64,000 nucleotides of DNA from Roseiarcus sp963761435 (GCA_963761435.1 CAVXHJ010000010.1:372001-436000), one strand, 5' to 3'; numbered from the stretch's first letter, positions 28,162 through 37,390 are shown. Notes: a model not told the origin generated them from the letters alone. Made by a program: numbers and translations.

Positions 28162-28501
28162 TCATCGCGACACGCGCCCTACTTCGACTTCTTTCGACCT
28201 TTCGCCGGCGCTATTCCGCTTTCTATTCGCTTTCGGCTTCGCCTTGGCCACGCGCCGCGCGGCCTCCAGCCCAAGCGACGCCCAGCGGATGAGTTCATCG
28301 TTCTGTTCATGGGCGATCGCGGGAAAGCGCCAGAAGGAGGTCGGCATCGGCTTGCCGCTCGCGACATACACGAAGGGCGACGCCGCCCTGCTCGATGGCG
28401 AAGCACAGGCCCTCGGCATAGACGCCGGCGCCGCCAAACATCCGCTTTGCTGCAACCGCCGCGAACGGCTCGAACAGCGCCTTCAGGCGCTCGGCGTCCA
28501 A
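28162..28501 (-). pseudogene. TfoX N-terminal-domain protein, disrupted
   Basis: The first frame (from 28501) reads 'FAAVAAKRMFGGAGVYAEGL' and 'FAIEQGG', the start of a TfoX-N domain. Another frame then gives 'SPFVYVASGKPMPTSFWRFP' and 'DELIRWASLGLEAARRV', its end. The roughly 20 residues normally between (the 'LYLKAD...FEAAG' stretch) are absent and the frame changes at about 28390. A deletion of a length not divisible by three explains this, unlike the single-base breaks elsewhere in the window. It lies head to tail just downstream of the Fe-S carrier gene. Confidence 0.6.
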
Positions 28502-28511
28502 CAGGGCTTAT

Positions 28512-28898
28512 TCAGGCCGGCGCGTTGAGCGCCTCTGGGCTCGCCGGCGTGATCGCGACGCTTTCGCCGCAGCCGCAGGCCGAGGTCTCGTTGGGATTGG
28601 AGAAGGCGAAGCTCGCCGACAGGTGGTCGACCTTGAAATCCATCTGCGAGCCGAGCAGGAACAGCACCGCCTTCGGGTCGATGAGCAGCTTGACGCCCTT
28701 GTCCTCGACCACCTCGTCCATCGGCGTCGCGGTCTCGGCGAGTTCCATCGTATAGGACATGCCGGCGCAGCCGCCGTTTTTGATCCCGACGCGCAAGCCC
28801 GCGACCGGCTTGCCGGCGGCCTCGGTCAGCTCGCGCACCCGCGCCGCCGCCGCGTCGGTCAAAGTCATCACCTGTCGCCTGAGCAGTCGCGACGCCAT
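28512..28898 (-). CDS. A-type Fe-S cluster carrier (HesB/IscA/SufA family)
   Basis: A 128-residue protein. The three cluster-binding cysteines are present in the family spacing: one in 'IKNGGCAGMSYTM' and two in 'SACGCGESVAI'. The body reads 'LTDAAAARVRELTEAAGKPV' and 'LLIDPKAVLFLLGSQMDF'. Such proteins receive Fe-S clusters from SufBCD or IscU and pass them to apoproteins. The ATG at 28898 is set by GAGGAGA. In related genomes this gene closes the suf operon; here no suf genes are next to it. Confidence 0.9.
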   Translation of the reverse strand: MASRLLRRQVMTLTDAAAARVRELTEAAGKPVAGLRVGIKNGGCAGMSYTMELAETATPMDEVVEDKGVKLLIDPKAVLFLLGSQMDFKVDHLSASFAFSNPNETSACGCGESVAITPASPEALNAPA

Positions 28899-28993
28899 TT
28901 CAAATTCTCCTCGACCGGGTTCAAGGCCCGGCGGACTGAAACACATATAGCATCGCGCGCGCTGTTTTGACAGGGCGGGAACCGGCGCAGCCT

Positions 28994-29161
28994 TCAGTGC
29001 GCCCCGCGCATGACCCAGTAACCGAACACGCCCACCGCCCCGGCCAGCAGGAGCAAGGCGCGGGGCCCGACGATGAAAGTGACATAGCCGCTCCGGTTAG
29101 CGGCCATCATCAGTCCAAGCGCGATAAGTACGCAACCGAAAGCGGCCACGAGGATATCCAT
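28994..29161 (-). CDS. Small two-helix membrane protein (55 residues)
   Basis: The frame encodes 'MDILVAAFGCVLIALGLMMA', a short polar turn 'ANRSGYVTFIVGPR', then 'ALLLLAGAVGVFGYWVM' and a stop. Two hydrophobic segments with a positively charged loop make a plausible hairpin membrane protein. It lies in the gap upstream of the Fe-S carrier gene on the same strand. No family recognised. Confidence 0.5.
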   Translation of the reverse strand: MDILVAAFGCVLIALGLMMAANRSGYVTFIVGPRALLLLAGAVGVFGYWVMRGAH

Positions 29162-29300
29162 GGGTTCGCCCCATTGAACGACGCAAGGCGATGAGAGCGC
29201 GGGCGCCGCTGAAATGCAAGTCCGACGCGGTAAAATGCCGCGGCGCGCCTTGCTCGGGCTGTTTGTTTGCCGCGTCTCCAGTTCGTGCTAGGCGAAGTCC

Positions 29301-29432
29301 ATGGCCTCAGAGCGTCCCGGCAAGAGCACCAAGCCCCTCCTCACCATGCATCAATGGGAGGCGAAACATTACATTCTGGCGGCCGTGATCATCGTCGTCG
29401 TCATGGGACTGTTCGCCTACAGCTGGTCCTGA
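29301..29432 (+). CDS. Small single-pass membrane protein (43 residues)
   Basis: The frame begins 'MASERPGKSTKPLLTMHQW' and continues into a hydrophobic helix 'YILAAVIIVVVMGLFAYSW' before the stop. A basic cytoplasmic N-terminus followed by one membrane span is clear. It is shorter than usual gene-calling limits. I see no further gene between it and 29667. Confidence 0.5.
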   Translation: MASERPGKSTKPLLTMHQWEAKHYILAAVIIVVVMGLFAYSWS

Positions 29433-29666
29433 GCACTAGCTCCGAACAGATTGAAAATATGGCGAAAGGACCGCGCGCCGATTTTCGCAGGCCATCCCGG
29501 TGGCTTCTCAGGCCCAATGCCCCAAAGGTTGTCGACCCTGCAGTCCCAAGCGGCAATGGCGGGAACGCGGTTACGGGCTCCCGCGGCCCTGTCATGAGAT
29601 GCGGCGCTCTGGAGCTTGGGCCCTCCTTGTGGCAAAGCCTCACCCTTCAAACGAACTGGATTCCCC

Positions 29667-30544
29667 TTGCCGCCGCTCGAGAGCCAAGCCGACCTCCTTC
29701 GCCGCATCGCCGAGGCGCTTGAGCGCGCTGTGCCCGAGGCCGCGGCGAAGCCCAATTTCGACGCCGCTGAAGCCTTCATCTGGCGCGCCGACACGGGCGC
29801 GCTCGCGCCCGTTCTGCGCGTGAACCGCATCGACCTTTCGCTTCTGCGCGGCGTGGACCGGGTGCGCGACCTTCTGGTCGAGAACACCCGCCGCTTCGCC
29901 CGGGCCCTCCCCGCCAATAATGCGCTGCTGTGGGGGGCGCGCGGCATGGGCAAGTCGTCGCTGGTCAAGGCGGCCCACGCCGCGATCAACCGCGAAGACG
30001 ACGTGGCCGGGCGCCTCAAGCTGGTTGAGATCCATCGCGAGGACATCGAGGGCCTCCCGGCGCTCATGGGCCTCCTTCGCGACGCGCCCTTCCATTTCAT
30101 CGTCTTCTGCGACGATCTTTCGTTCGACGCCGGCGACACATCCTACAAGTCGCTGAAAGCCGCGCTCGAGGGCGGGATCGAGGGCCGCCCGGGAACGTGC
30201 TCTTCTACGCGACCTCGAACCGGCGGCACATGATGCCGCGCGAGATGATGGAGAACGAGCGTTCGAGCGCGATCAATCCGGGCGAGGCGGTCGAGGAGAA
30301 GGTGTCGCTCTCCGACCGGTTCGGCCTCTGGCTCGGCTTCCATCATTGCAGCCAGGACGATTATCTCGCCATGGTTCACGGTTACGCCAAGCATTTCCGT
30401 CTCGACGCGCCGGTCGAACAGATCGAAGCGGAAGCGCTCGAATGGGCGACGACGCGGGGCTCCCGCTCCGGCCGCACCGCGTGGCAGTTCATCCAGGATC
30501 TCGCGGGGCGCCTTGGGAGGCCGCTCGAGGCCGAGGGCGAGTGA
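29667..30544 (+). CDS. DUF815 AAA-type ATPase, frame broken near 30191
   Basis: The first frame has 'PPLESQADLLRRIAEALERA', the Walker A 'LLWGARGMGKSSLVKAAHAA' and Walker B-like 'FHFIVFCDDLSFD'. It shifts in 'EGRPG', after which the other frame continues 'VLFYATSNRRHMMPREMM', 'NPGEAVEEKVSLSDRFGLWL' and 'CSQDDYLAMVHGYAKHF'. One base is missing near 'cccgggaac' at about 30191. The restored protein is near 292 residues, normal for DUF815. Its function is not established. In Rhizobiales the gene often lies by the pcm-nlpD-yajC region, as here. The TTG start at 29667 is tentative. Confidence 0.8.
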
Positions 30545-30572
30545 TCGGACCGATGTGAGAGGGGTGGCGAAG

Positions 30573-31655
30573 ATGCGAGCACGGCTCCCGATCGCGATTC
30601 TCGCGATGCTGTTCACGGCGCTCGCGGCCTGGCCCGCCATGGCCGCGACGGTCGGCGAGCGCCATCTCGTGGCTCACGAAGCTTCCGCAGTGTTGCGCAG
30701 CGCGTCGCACAAGGACGATCTCCGGATCACGGTCTGGTATCCGGCCGCGCCCGACGCGGTCGAGGCGCCGCTCGACGTCGGCCCGCCTGGCAAGCCGAAT
30801 TTCACCTCCGGCTCAGCGGCGCCGAGCGCGGATTTCGAGGACGCCCGCCCGCGCCCGGTGATCCTGCTGTCGCACGGCTTCGGCGGCTCCGCGCGGATCA
30901 TGGGATGGTTCGGAACCGATTTGGCGCGGCATGGCTATGTCGTGATCGCGGTCGATCATCCCGGCAATAACGGGCGCGACCCGATGACCATCGGCGGCGC
31001 CGTCCTCTTCTGGGAGCGGCCGGGCGACCTCGCGACGGCGCTCGACAAGGTGAAAAGCGACCCGTCGCTTGGCCCTCATCTCGACCTCGACCGGCTCGGC
31101 GCGGCGGGCTTCTCGGCCGGCGGCTTCACGACCCTCGTCGAGGCCGGCGCACGCGTGGATTTCGACCGCCTTCTGCGATTCTGCGACGCCCATCCGGACG
31201 ATGGGATCTGCGCGCCGCAGAAGGAGTTTCAGTTCTCGCACGCCGACTCGGAAGCGTTTTTCGCTGAGCCCGCCGGCGCGGCGGCGCTCGCCCACGCCAA
31301 GGACGATCACGCCATCCCGGGCGTGAAAGCCGCGTTCGTGATGGCCCCCGGCATCGTCCAGAGCCTCGATCCGGAAAGCCTCAGGCGCATGCGGCTTCCG
31401 GTCGCAATCCTTCTGGGCGACGCCGACAAGGTCGCCCCGCCCGCGACCAACGGCGAAGTCGCCGCGGCGCTCATTCCCGGCGCCAGACTGACCGTGCTGC
31501 CGCATGTCGGCCATTACGATTTCCTGGCCGAATGCACGCCCGCCGGGGACGCCGTCGTCCCCGTCTGCCCGACGGCGGTCCCGCGCGCCGCGACGCATAA
31601 GGCCGCGATCGACGACGCGCTGGCGTTGTTCGACGCGACGCTCGGGGCCAAGTAG
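30573..31655 (+). CDS. Secreted alpha/beta hydrolase (dienelactone hydrolase / PAF-acetylhydrolase-like)
   Basis: A 360-residue exported hydrolase. The signal peptide is 'AILAMLFTALAAWPAMA'. The fold shows 'PRPVILLSHGFGGSARIMGW' with the oxyanion loop, the nucleophile elbow 'LGAAGFSAGGFTTLVEA', the acid 'VAILLGDADKVAPP' and the histidine 'LPHVGHYDFLAEC'. This Ser-Asp-His order and the 'VWYPA' beginning match predicted dienelactone hydrolases and lipase-like proteins. Substrate unknown. The ATG at 30573 follows GAGGGG. It runs behind the DUF815 gene with 28 bases between. Confidence 0.82.
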   Translation: MRARLPIAILAMLFTALAAWPAMAATVGERHLVAHEASAVLRSASHKDDLRITVWYPAAPDAVEAPLDVGPPGKPNFTSGSAAPSADFEDARPRPVILLSHGFGGSARIMGWFGTDLARHGYVVIAVDHPGNNGRDPMTIGGAVLFWERPGDLATALDKVKSDPSLGPHLDLDRLGAAGFSAGGFTTLVEAGARVDFDRLLRFCDAHPDDGICAPQKEFQFSHADSEAFFAEPAGAAALAHAKDDHAIPGVKAAFVMAPGIVQSLDPESLRRMRLPVAILLGDADKVAPPATNGEVAAALIPGARLTVLPHVGHYDFLAECTPAGDAVVPVCPTAVPRAATHKAAIDDALALFDATLGAK

Positions 31656-31660
31656 GCCCT

Positions 31661-32555
31661 TCAAGATTCGCTTGCGCGCCGGCGCGGCCAATTGACGAGC
31701 GCGAGGCCCGCGAGCACGAGCGCGATCGCCAGCGAAAACTCCCAGCTCGAGAGTCTCGCCGAACACGAGCCAGCCAGCGAGCACGCCGACCAGCGGGGTG
31801 ATGAAGGTGAAGGCCGAAAGCTCGGCGACAGCGTAGCGGGTGAGCGTCCAGAACCAGAGCGCATAGCTGACGCCGGCCACAACGGCGCCTTGCCACAGGA
31901 GGGCGACGATCGATGTGGTCGTCAGATGCGTCGGCCACGCCTCGCCGAAAGCGTAGGCCACAAGCGGCGCAACGAGCGCAGCGAATCCGATCTGATAGAG
32001 CAGCACCTTGATCGGATCAATGCGTCTGAGCGGCGTCGCCTTGATGACGATGGTCGTCGCCGCCCAGAGGACCGCGCCCAGGAGCGCCAGCGCGTCGCCG
32101 GCGAGACTGCCGCCTCTCGTCCGCCCCAGGAAGCCGCACAGGACGCCGAGAAAGGCGAACATGAGCCCCACCCACTGAATCGGTCTCAACCGCTCGTCCC
32201 GAAGCAGGAACGCCGCGCCGACGGCGACAAAGAAAGGCGCGGCGTAGATAAACACCGTCGCGCGCGCCGCGGTGGTGAAGCGCAGCGATTCGTAAAGGGC
32301 GATGAATTCGGCGGTGAACAAGGCGCCCGCCAGCGCCCCCGCAGCCTCTGTGCCGTCAATCTCAAAGATGCGGCGCCTGGCGATGAGAGCGTAGGCGATG
32401 ACGCATAGAGCTCCGATGCCCGATCGGATGCCGGTCTGCGCAATCGGCCCGACATCCGGCAGCGCAAGTTTGACCACGACCTGATTGAAGCCCCACACGA
32501 CGCAAAGCGCGAAGACGAGCGTCGCGGCGAAGGCGTCGAGGGGGCGGGCTTTCAT
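31661..32555 (-). CDS. EamA/DMT-family exporter, frame broken near 31747
   Basis: A drug/metabolite-type transporter of ten helices: 'VFALCVVWGFNQVVVKLALP', 'FIYAAPFFVAVGAAFLL', 'LWAATTIVIKATPLRRIDP' and 'AFTFITPLVGVLAGWLVFGE'. The frame is lost after 'FGETL'; a shift of one base gives the expected last helix 'SWEFSLAIALVLAGLALVNW' and the stop at 31661. An extra G in 'ctcgagctggg' near 31747 would explain this. It converges with the hydrolase at a 5-base gap. Substrate unknown. Confidence 0.82.
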
Positions 32556-32620
32556 CGCTCCCCCTCGCCATTCGGGAGCGAAAAATCAAGGGCGCCTTGA
32601 GCCTGCGACAAACGGCGAAA

Positions 32621-32648
32621 GCGGCGGGCCTTTCCTTGGACCCGCCGC
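32621..32648 (-). terminator. Hairpin downstream of the LysM/LytM lipoprotein gene
   Basis: GCGGCGGG (621-628) and CCCGCCGC (641-648) form an 8-bp stem with a 12-base loop. Read on the minus strand it is followed by TTTCGCCGTTTG, a loose T-rich tail. It lies about 100 bases past the lipoprotein stop (32749) and before the DMT gene. Confidence 0.45.
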
Positions 32649-32748
32649 CCTCGTTGTCCCTCGAAGAATGATGTGTCTCGCGGAAATCCTCGAAGGTCAG
32701 GGTTCGCCAGACAGGAGCCTGGACCTGGTCAATCCCGCTTAAGCCCGG

Positions 32749-33912
32749 TCAGAGGCCGGCGAGATAATTCGTCGGATCGACCGGGGTCGACCCCTTGCGC
32801 AATTCGAAGTGGAGCTGGGGCGCGTTGACGTTGCCGGTGTCCCCGGACTTGGCGATGATCTGGCCGCGCTTGACCGTTTCGCCGCGCTTCACGTCGAGTT
32901 CGCCGTTGTTGCCGTAAGCAGTGACGAAGCCGTTCGGATGCTTGATCAGGACGAGGTTGCCGTAACCCTTGAGGCCATCGCCCGAGTAGACGACGACGCC
33001 GCTCTCCGCCGCCCGCACTGAGGTCCCGGCCGGGACGGAGATGTTGATGCCGTCGTTGCCGCCGGCCTTGAACCCCTGGATGATGCGGCCGCGGGCCGGC
33101 CAGCGGAATTCAGGCTCGACGCCCGAAGCGTCGGCTTTCGCGCCCGTCAGCGGCGCCTTCGCCGCTCCGGCGTCGGTTTCGAGATTGCCGGTCGGCTCCT
33201 TGTCGATCAACGGTTTCTTGACCTCTGACGACTTCGACGGCTCGGCATAGGCGACGGCGGCGCCCGCGCCGTCCTTCGACGCGGACTTATTCGCTTCTTC
33301 GCTCGGCTTGTCGGCCTTGGCGACGGCGTCGTCTTTTTCCTTGTCCTTGGCCTTGATCTTCGCGGTCTTGGCTGGCTCAGCGTCAGCGACGTCCGCCGCC
33401 CGCTTTTTCGCCGCCTTCCGCGTCTCGGCGCTGGCGACGGCGTGGCCGTCGGCGTGATAGACGGGCACGACGATGCGCATCCCGCCCTTGACCTCCGAAC
33501 TGCTCGACAGGCCGTTGGCGGCGAGGAGAGCGGCCGAGGGAACGCCGTAGCGGGTGGAGACCGTGTCGAGGGTCTCGCCGTCCGCAACGACGATCGGCGA
33601 GCCGCCGGTCGCGGTCCAGCCGACCGCCGATCCGCCGACCGGCTGAGGCTTCGGGCCGGCGGAAGCGGTCTGCGCCGCCGCCGCGGCGGGCGCCGCCTGC
33701 GTCAGCGGCGATGTCGTGACGCCGGGCGTCGGCGCGGCGTCCGCAGTCTTGCTCGCGAAGGGATTGGAGAAGCCATTCCCGGAGAACGGGCTTGGGCTGC
33801 TGCTGAAGCGCGTGACGTCCGACGAACACCCGGCGAGAAAAGCAAGGCCGAGCCCAGCCAGCGCGAGACGCGGCAATGCGCGTCCTCTTATCCACGCAAC
33901 GCGATCACTCAT
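32749..33912 (-). CDS. LysM and LytM (M23) domain lipoprotein, NlpD/DipM-like, probably non-catalytic
   Basis: A 387-residue outer-membrane lipoprotein: lipobox 'LGLAFLAGCSSD', a LysM domain around residues 95-145 ('ADGETLDTVSTRYGVPSAAL'), a Lys/Ala-rich charged linker, and a C-terminal LytM domain. In active M23 peptidases the zinc is held by HxxxD and HxH. Here those positions read 'NDGINI' and 'QLHFE', so most ligands are missing. This is the state of NlpD/EnvC-type proteins, which activate cell-wall amidases rather than cut peptidoglycan. The ATG at 33912 has GGTGGGA ahead. It is the third gene of the surE-pcm-nlpD block. Confidence 0.87.
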   Translation of the reverse strand: MSDRVAWIRGRALPRLALAGLGLAFLAGCSSDVTRFSSSPSPFSGNGFSNPFASKTADAAPTPGVTTSPLTQAAPAAAAAQTASAGPKPQPVGGSAVGWTATGGSPIVVADGETLDTVSTRYGVPSAALLAANGLSSSSEVKGGMRIVVPVYHADGHAVASAETRKAAKKRAADVADAEPAKTAKIKAKDKEKDDAVAKADKPSEEANKSASKDGAGAAVAYAEPSKSSEVKKPLIDKEPTGNLETDAGAAKAPLTGAKADASGVEPEFRWPARGRIIQGFKAGGNDGINISVPAGTSVRAAESGVVVYSGDGLKGYGNLVLIKHPNGFVTAYGNNGELDVKRGETVKRGQIIAKSGDTGNVNAPQLHFELRKGSTPVDPTNYLAGL

Positions 33913-34051
33913 CGGCATCCCACCCACGCCCACGCAACGAAAGACGCAGGCAGTTTGCGCCGATCGAGTTAAGGGAAGGTTTAAGATGAATCGACTGTGA
34001 CTTTATCTTCCAAAAGCGCGCGTCGAATACGCCGGCCGACGAAAGTCGCCT

Positions 34052-34708
34052 CTAAAGCGCGCGGGCGAGGCCGTGTTCGAGCGGCCGCATGCCCCGCGAG
34101 GCGCCGACGTCCGCGGCCTCGAACGCGCCGCCGCGATCGCCGGTCAATTTGACGATTCTCTGCTCGCCGCGTTCCGGCCCGGCGATAGCCGCGACCATGA
34201 CCCCGCCCGGCGCGATGAGGCCGCGAAACGCCTCGCCGGGCGGCTCGATCAAGCCATGCACGATCACCCGATCGAAGCGCTCGCCCGAGCGGTGAAAATC
34301 AAACCCGTCCTCAAACCGAACCGCGACATTGGCGAGTCCGAAGGTCTTGATCCGGGCGGAGGCTTCGAGCGCCAGCGTCTGGAACCGTTCGAGCGACACG
34401 ATCGTGTTCGCAAGTTGGGCGAGCAAAGCGGCGCAATATCCTGTTCCGGTTCCGATTTCGCACACCCGATGCGATGGCCCTACCTCCAGCGCCGCGATCA
34501 TCGCGGCGACAATCGACGGCGGCGGCGAGGTCTGTCCGCAGCCTATCGGCAGCGCGAGGTCCCGGCCGGAAATGTCGGCGAATCGCGGCGGCATGAAGAG
34601 CGCCCGGGGCGCCCGTTCGAGCGCGCGCAAAAGCCCAAGGTCGTTGATGCCCTTCGCTCGCATGGTGAGGGTGAAATGGGCGCGTTCCTCCGCCTCGGTC
34701 TCGCTCAC
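34052..34708 (-). CDS. pcm: Protein-L-isoaspartate O-methyltransferase
   Basis: A 218-residue SAM-dependent repair methyltransferase. It has 'RALFMPPRFADISGRDLALP', the characteristic 'GCGQTSPPPSIVAAMI', the SAM site 'VCEIGTGTGYCAALLAQL', and 'FDRVIVHGLIEPP'. The enzyme methylates isoaspartyl residues in damaged proteins so they can return to aspartate. The GTG at 34708 follows a G-rich ribosome site; the open frame extends 27 codons upstream into the end of surE. It lies in the surE-pcm-nlpD order known from many Gram-negative bacteria. Confidence 0.9.
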   Translation of the reverse strand: MSETEAEERAHFTLTMRAKGINDLGLLRALERAPRALFMPPRFADISGRDLALPIGCGQTSPPPSIVAAMIAALEVGPSHRVCEIGTGTGYCAALLAQLANTIVSLERFQTLALEASARIKTFGLANVAVRFEDGFDFHRSGERFDRVIVHGLIEPPGEAFRGLIAPGGVMVAAIAGPERGEQRIVKLTGDRGGAFEAADVGASRGMRPLEHGLARAL

Positions 34709-34745
34709 CGTCGCCCCCTGCCCTCCCAAGGTCGGTCGTCTTGCC

Positions 34746-35515
34746 TCACCGCCGCGCAAACGCCTCCTCGAACCGCAGACGCGAATCATTGTCGGTCAGA
34801 TCGAGTCTCAGAGGCGTGATCGAGATTTTCTTCGCCGCCAAGGCGGCGAGATCGGTCCCGTCCTCGTGCTCGTAGGCGCCGCGCTGGAACATCAGCCAGA
34901 AATACGGGAACCCGCGGCCGTCCCGGCGCTCCTCGACCCGCATCAATTCGGCGTTGCGCCGGCCCTGCCGGGTGAACTCGATCCCGGCCACCTCGTCCGC
35001 CACGCAGGCGGGAAAGTTGACGTTGACGAGGCCGCCTGGAGCGATGCCGGCGGCGAGGATCTTGCGGATGACCGGCGCCGCATGCGCCTCCGTCGCATTC
35101 CATTCGATCAACGGGCGCCCGACCGCGCCGCCATAGGCCTGGGAGAGCGCGATCGAGGGAATGCCGAGCATCGCGCCCTCCATCGCGCCGGCGATGGTGC
35201 CCGAGTAGGTGACGTCCTCGGCCACGTTCTGGCCGCGGTTGACTCCGGAGAGCACCAGATCGGGCCGGCGGTCGGCCAGGATTTTCTCACCCCCATGATG
35301 ACGCAATCGGTCGGCGTGCCTTTCAGGGCGAAGTGGCGCGGGCCGATTTCTCTCAACCGCAGCGGGTCGCTGAGCGACAGAGAATGCGCCACCCCCGACT
35401 GGTCGTTCTCGGGCGCGACCACCGTCACGTCGTCCGAAAGCTCACGCGCGATGGCTTCGAGGAGCTTGAGCCCTACCGCATGGATGCCGTCGTCGTTGGT
35501 GAGCAGGATTCGCAT
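34746..35515 (-). CDS. surE: 5'-nucleotidase SurE, frame broken near 35283
   Basis: The N-terminus is the SurE signature 'MRILLTNDDGIHAVGLKLLE', followed by 'VVAPENDQSGVAHSLSL'. The frame then fails in 'CVIMGVRK', and the other frame continues 'ILADRRPDLVLSGVNRGQNV', 'TYSGTIAGAMEGAMLGIPSI' and 'VNVNFPA'. Adding one A to the run of four A at 35282-35285 (minus-strand reading) restores about 256 residues, the usual length. This is the pattern of a homopolymer miscall. SurE is a metal-dependent nucleoside monophosphatase for stationary-phase survival. Its end nearly abuts pcm. Confidence 0.9.
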
Positions 35516-35593
35516 GGTGCGCCTTTTCGCATGGCGGCCGGGTCGAAGCGAGCGGGTTCTGGCGATCGGGAAACGATTCGCTCGACGCCCGCG

Positions 35594-36604
35594 TCATGGC
35601 GGCGGCGGCCCCAATTCCGGCCAGCCGTCCGCGGACCACAGGATCGGCGAGAACTGAAGCTTGGAGGCGCCAAACGCGCCCCCGTCATAGTAATGGAAAG
35701 CCAGCATATCGCCCTTGGAGGTCTTCACCGGCTCCTGCCCGCCCGGGCCGATGAAGCGGCCGGTCGTGGCGAGGACCAAAGTCCCGCCGCCGTCCAGCAT
35801 GTCCTTGCCGTCCCGGTCGCGGTACGGCCCCTCGATCCGGTCGGCGCGGCCGACGCGAATGTTGTAGGTCGAGGCGAGGCCCTTGCAGCATTGGTCGAAG
35901 CTGACGAAGAGATAGAACCTGCCGTCATGTTCGAGGATCGACGAGGCCTCGACCGCGCCGCCGTGGCGGCTTGCAAGCGCGATGCGCGGCGCATCCTCGC
36001 CGATGAGCTTGCCGCTCGCCGGGTCGAGCTCGCTGAGCTTGATCCCGGACCAGAAAGAGCCGAAGGCGAGCCAGGCGCGCCCGTCCGATGCATCGATCCG
36101 GAACGGGTCGATGGCGTTGAAGTCGTCGCCGTCCTTCGACATCAGGACCATGCCCTGATCCTGCCAGCCCTCGCCGGGCTTCATCGGATCGAACGAGGCA
36201 TTGGTCATGAGCCCGATCGCGCTTGCGTTGCGGCCGAAGCTCGACAGGCAATAGTAGAGGAAGAACGTCCCCTGACGCCTGCTGATCGAGGGCGCCCAGA
36301 CATTCAGCGGCTGAAAGCCGAGCGCCGCTCGCGCCCAGTCGGGCGGACCCTTTCCAAGCACGCCCGCCTCGGTCCATTCGACCCCGTCGGGTGAGGTTTT
36401 CACTCTGATCGCGCCGTGGGTCGGCCCCTGCTGGCCGGTGCCGAAGGCGGCGTATTGTCCCTCGACCTCGATGACCGAAGGATCATGGATGCGCGTATCG
36501 CCCGTGAGCTGAGGCTGGACCTCCGCCGCATAGGCAGGCGCGACAGACAGGAACATGACGGCGAAGCCGACGACGGCTGTCCGCGCTAGCGAAAAGATGG
36601 CCAT
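35594..36604 (-). CDS. Secreted glycoside hydrolase family 43 protein (endo-alpha-1,5-arabinanase-like)
   Basis: A 336-residue exported five-bladed propeller hydrolase with signal peptide 'VGFAVMFLSVAPAYAAE'. The three carboxylates of GH43 are visible: the base in 'RIHDPSVIEV', the pKa modulator in 'FNAIDPFRIDA' and the acid in 'GGAVEASSILEH'. 'LNVWAPSISRRQGTFFLYYC' and 'TYNIRVGRADRIEGPYRD' fit arabinanases. It would debranch or cut plant arabinan in the periplasm or outside. It is inserted between surE and serS. The open frame runs far upstream (to 37324) but only the part from the signal peptide is real. Confidence 0.85.
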   Translation of the reverse strand: MAIFSLARTAVVGFAVMFLSVAPAYAAEVQPQLTGDTRIHDPSVIEVEGQYAAFGTGQQGPTHGAIRVKTSPDGVEWTEAGVLGKGPPDWARAALGFQPLNVWAPSISRRQGTFFLYYCLSSFGRNASAIGLMTNASFDPMKPGEGWQDQGMVLMSKDGDDFNAIDPFRIDASDGRAWLAFGSFWSGIKLSELDPASGKLIGEDAPRIALASRHGGAVEASSILEHDGRFYLFVSFDQCCKGLASTYNIRVGRADRIEGPYRDRDGKDMLDGGGTLVLATTGRFIGPGGQEPVKTSKGDMLAFHYYDGGAFGASKLQFSPILWSADGWPELGPPPP

Positions 36605-36742
36605 GATGAAGGCGCTCGGGCCGCAGTCGGCGCGGCTTTCATTCGCTTCGTTCCAACCCCTCGCCAAGCCTTGACATCGTCGCCCCGAGGAAGCACCGGA
36701 TGAACAGGACTTGTGCGATCTAGCCCATCCGAGGAGGTCACA

Positions 36743-37309
36743 ATGCCGAACGCCATCGGTACGACGCCCGCGGCCGCCGCCCCGGAGAAACCAAGCCTCA
36801 AGGACCGGGCGCTCGATGAATTGCGCCACTATGTCATCATCACGCTCTATCTCTGGCTCCTCTTCGCCGTGTTCAGCCTCTATAAGAGATTGATCCTGCA
36901 AGAAAACGGGATCAGCGTCTGGGGGCAAACCTTCGCGATCGTCAACGCGCTCGTTTTCGGCAAGGTCATACTGATCGCCCAGGCGCTCCATCTCGAAGCC
37001 GGATTGCGAAAATATCGCCGTATCTGGATCGTTCTCGGGAACTCCGCCCTGTTCATGATTGTGCTTATCGTCTTCCATATTGTCGAGGACGCGATCAAGG
37101 CGTGGTTTGAGGGCCGGCCCCTCGCAACCAGCATCAGCGATTTCGGCGGCGGCACGCTCGCCGGATTCCTGACGTTGGGGGCGATCATGTTTGTCGCCCT
37201 CGTTCCCTTCTTCGGCATACAGGAAGTCGCGCACGCCGTCGGGGCGCGCGCCCTTCGCGACCTCTTCCTGACCGGGCGCGCCCAGGCTTTCCGGCTTGTC
37301 GAAGAGTGA
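36743..37309 (+). CDS. Integral membrane protein, unknown function
   Basis: A 188-residue protein with four hydrophobic segments: 'YVIITLYLWLLFAVFSLY', 'FAIVNALVFGKVILIAQAL', 'IWIVLGNSALFMIVLIVFHI' and 'GTLAGFLTLGAIMFVALVPF'. The N-terminal 30 residues are polar and Ala/Pro-rich. GAGGAGGT five bases before the ATG at 36743 gives a strong start. No family recognised. Confidence 0.75.
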   Translation: MPNAIGTTPAAAAPEKPSLKDRALDELRHYVIITLYLWLLFAVFSLYKRLILQENGISVWGQTFAIVNALVFGKVILIAQALHLEAGLRKYRRIWIVLGNSALFMIVLIVFHIVEDAIKAWFEGRPLATSISDFGGGTLAGFLTLGAIMFVALVPFFGIQEVAHAVGARALRDLFLTGRAQAFRLVEE

Positions 37310-37390
37310 ATTTCGTTTCCCCAATCGCGCCCTGGAGAACGGGAACCCTTTGGTCGCTGGAGCGTTGACCGCCGAGTTAGGAGGTCAACA

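Noticed and set aside
35594..37324. A 576-codon minus-strand frame taken as one protein
   Set aside because: Only the part from the signal peptide at 36604 matches GH43. The upstream 240 residues overlap the plus-strand membrane protein and look like shadow sequence.
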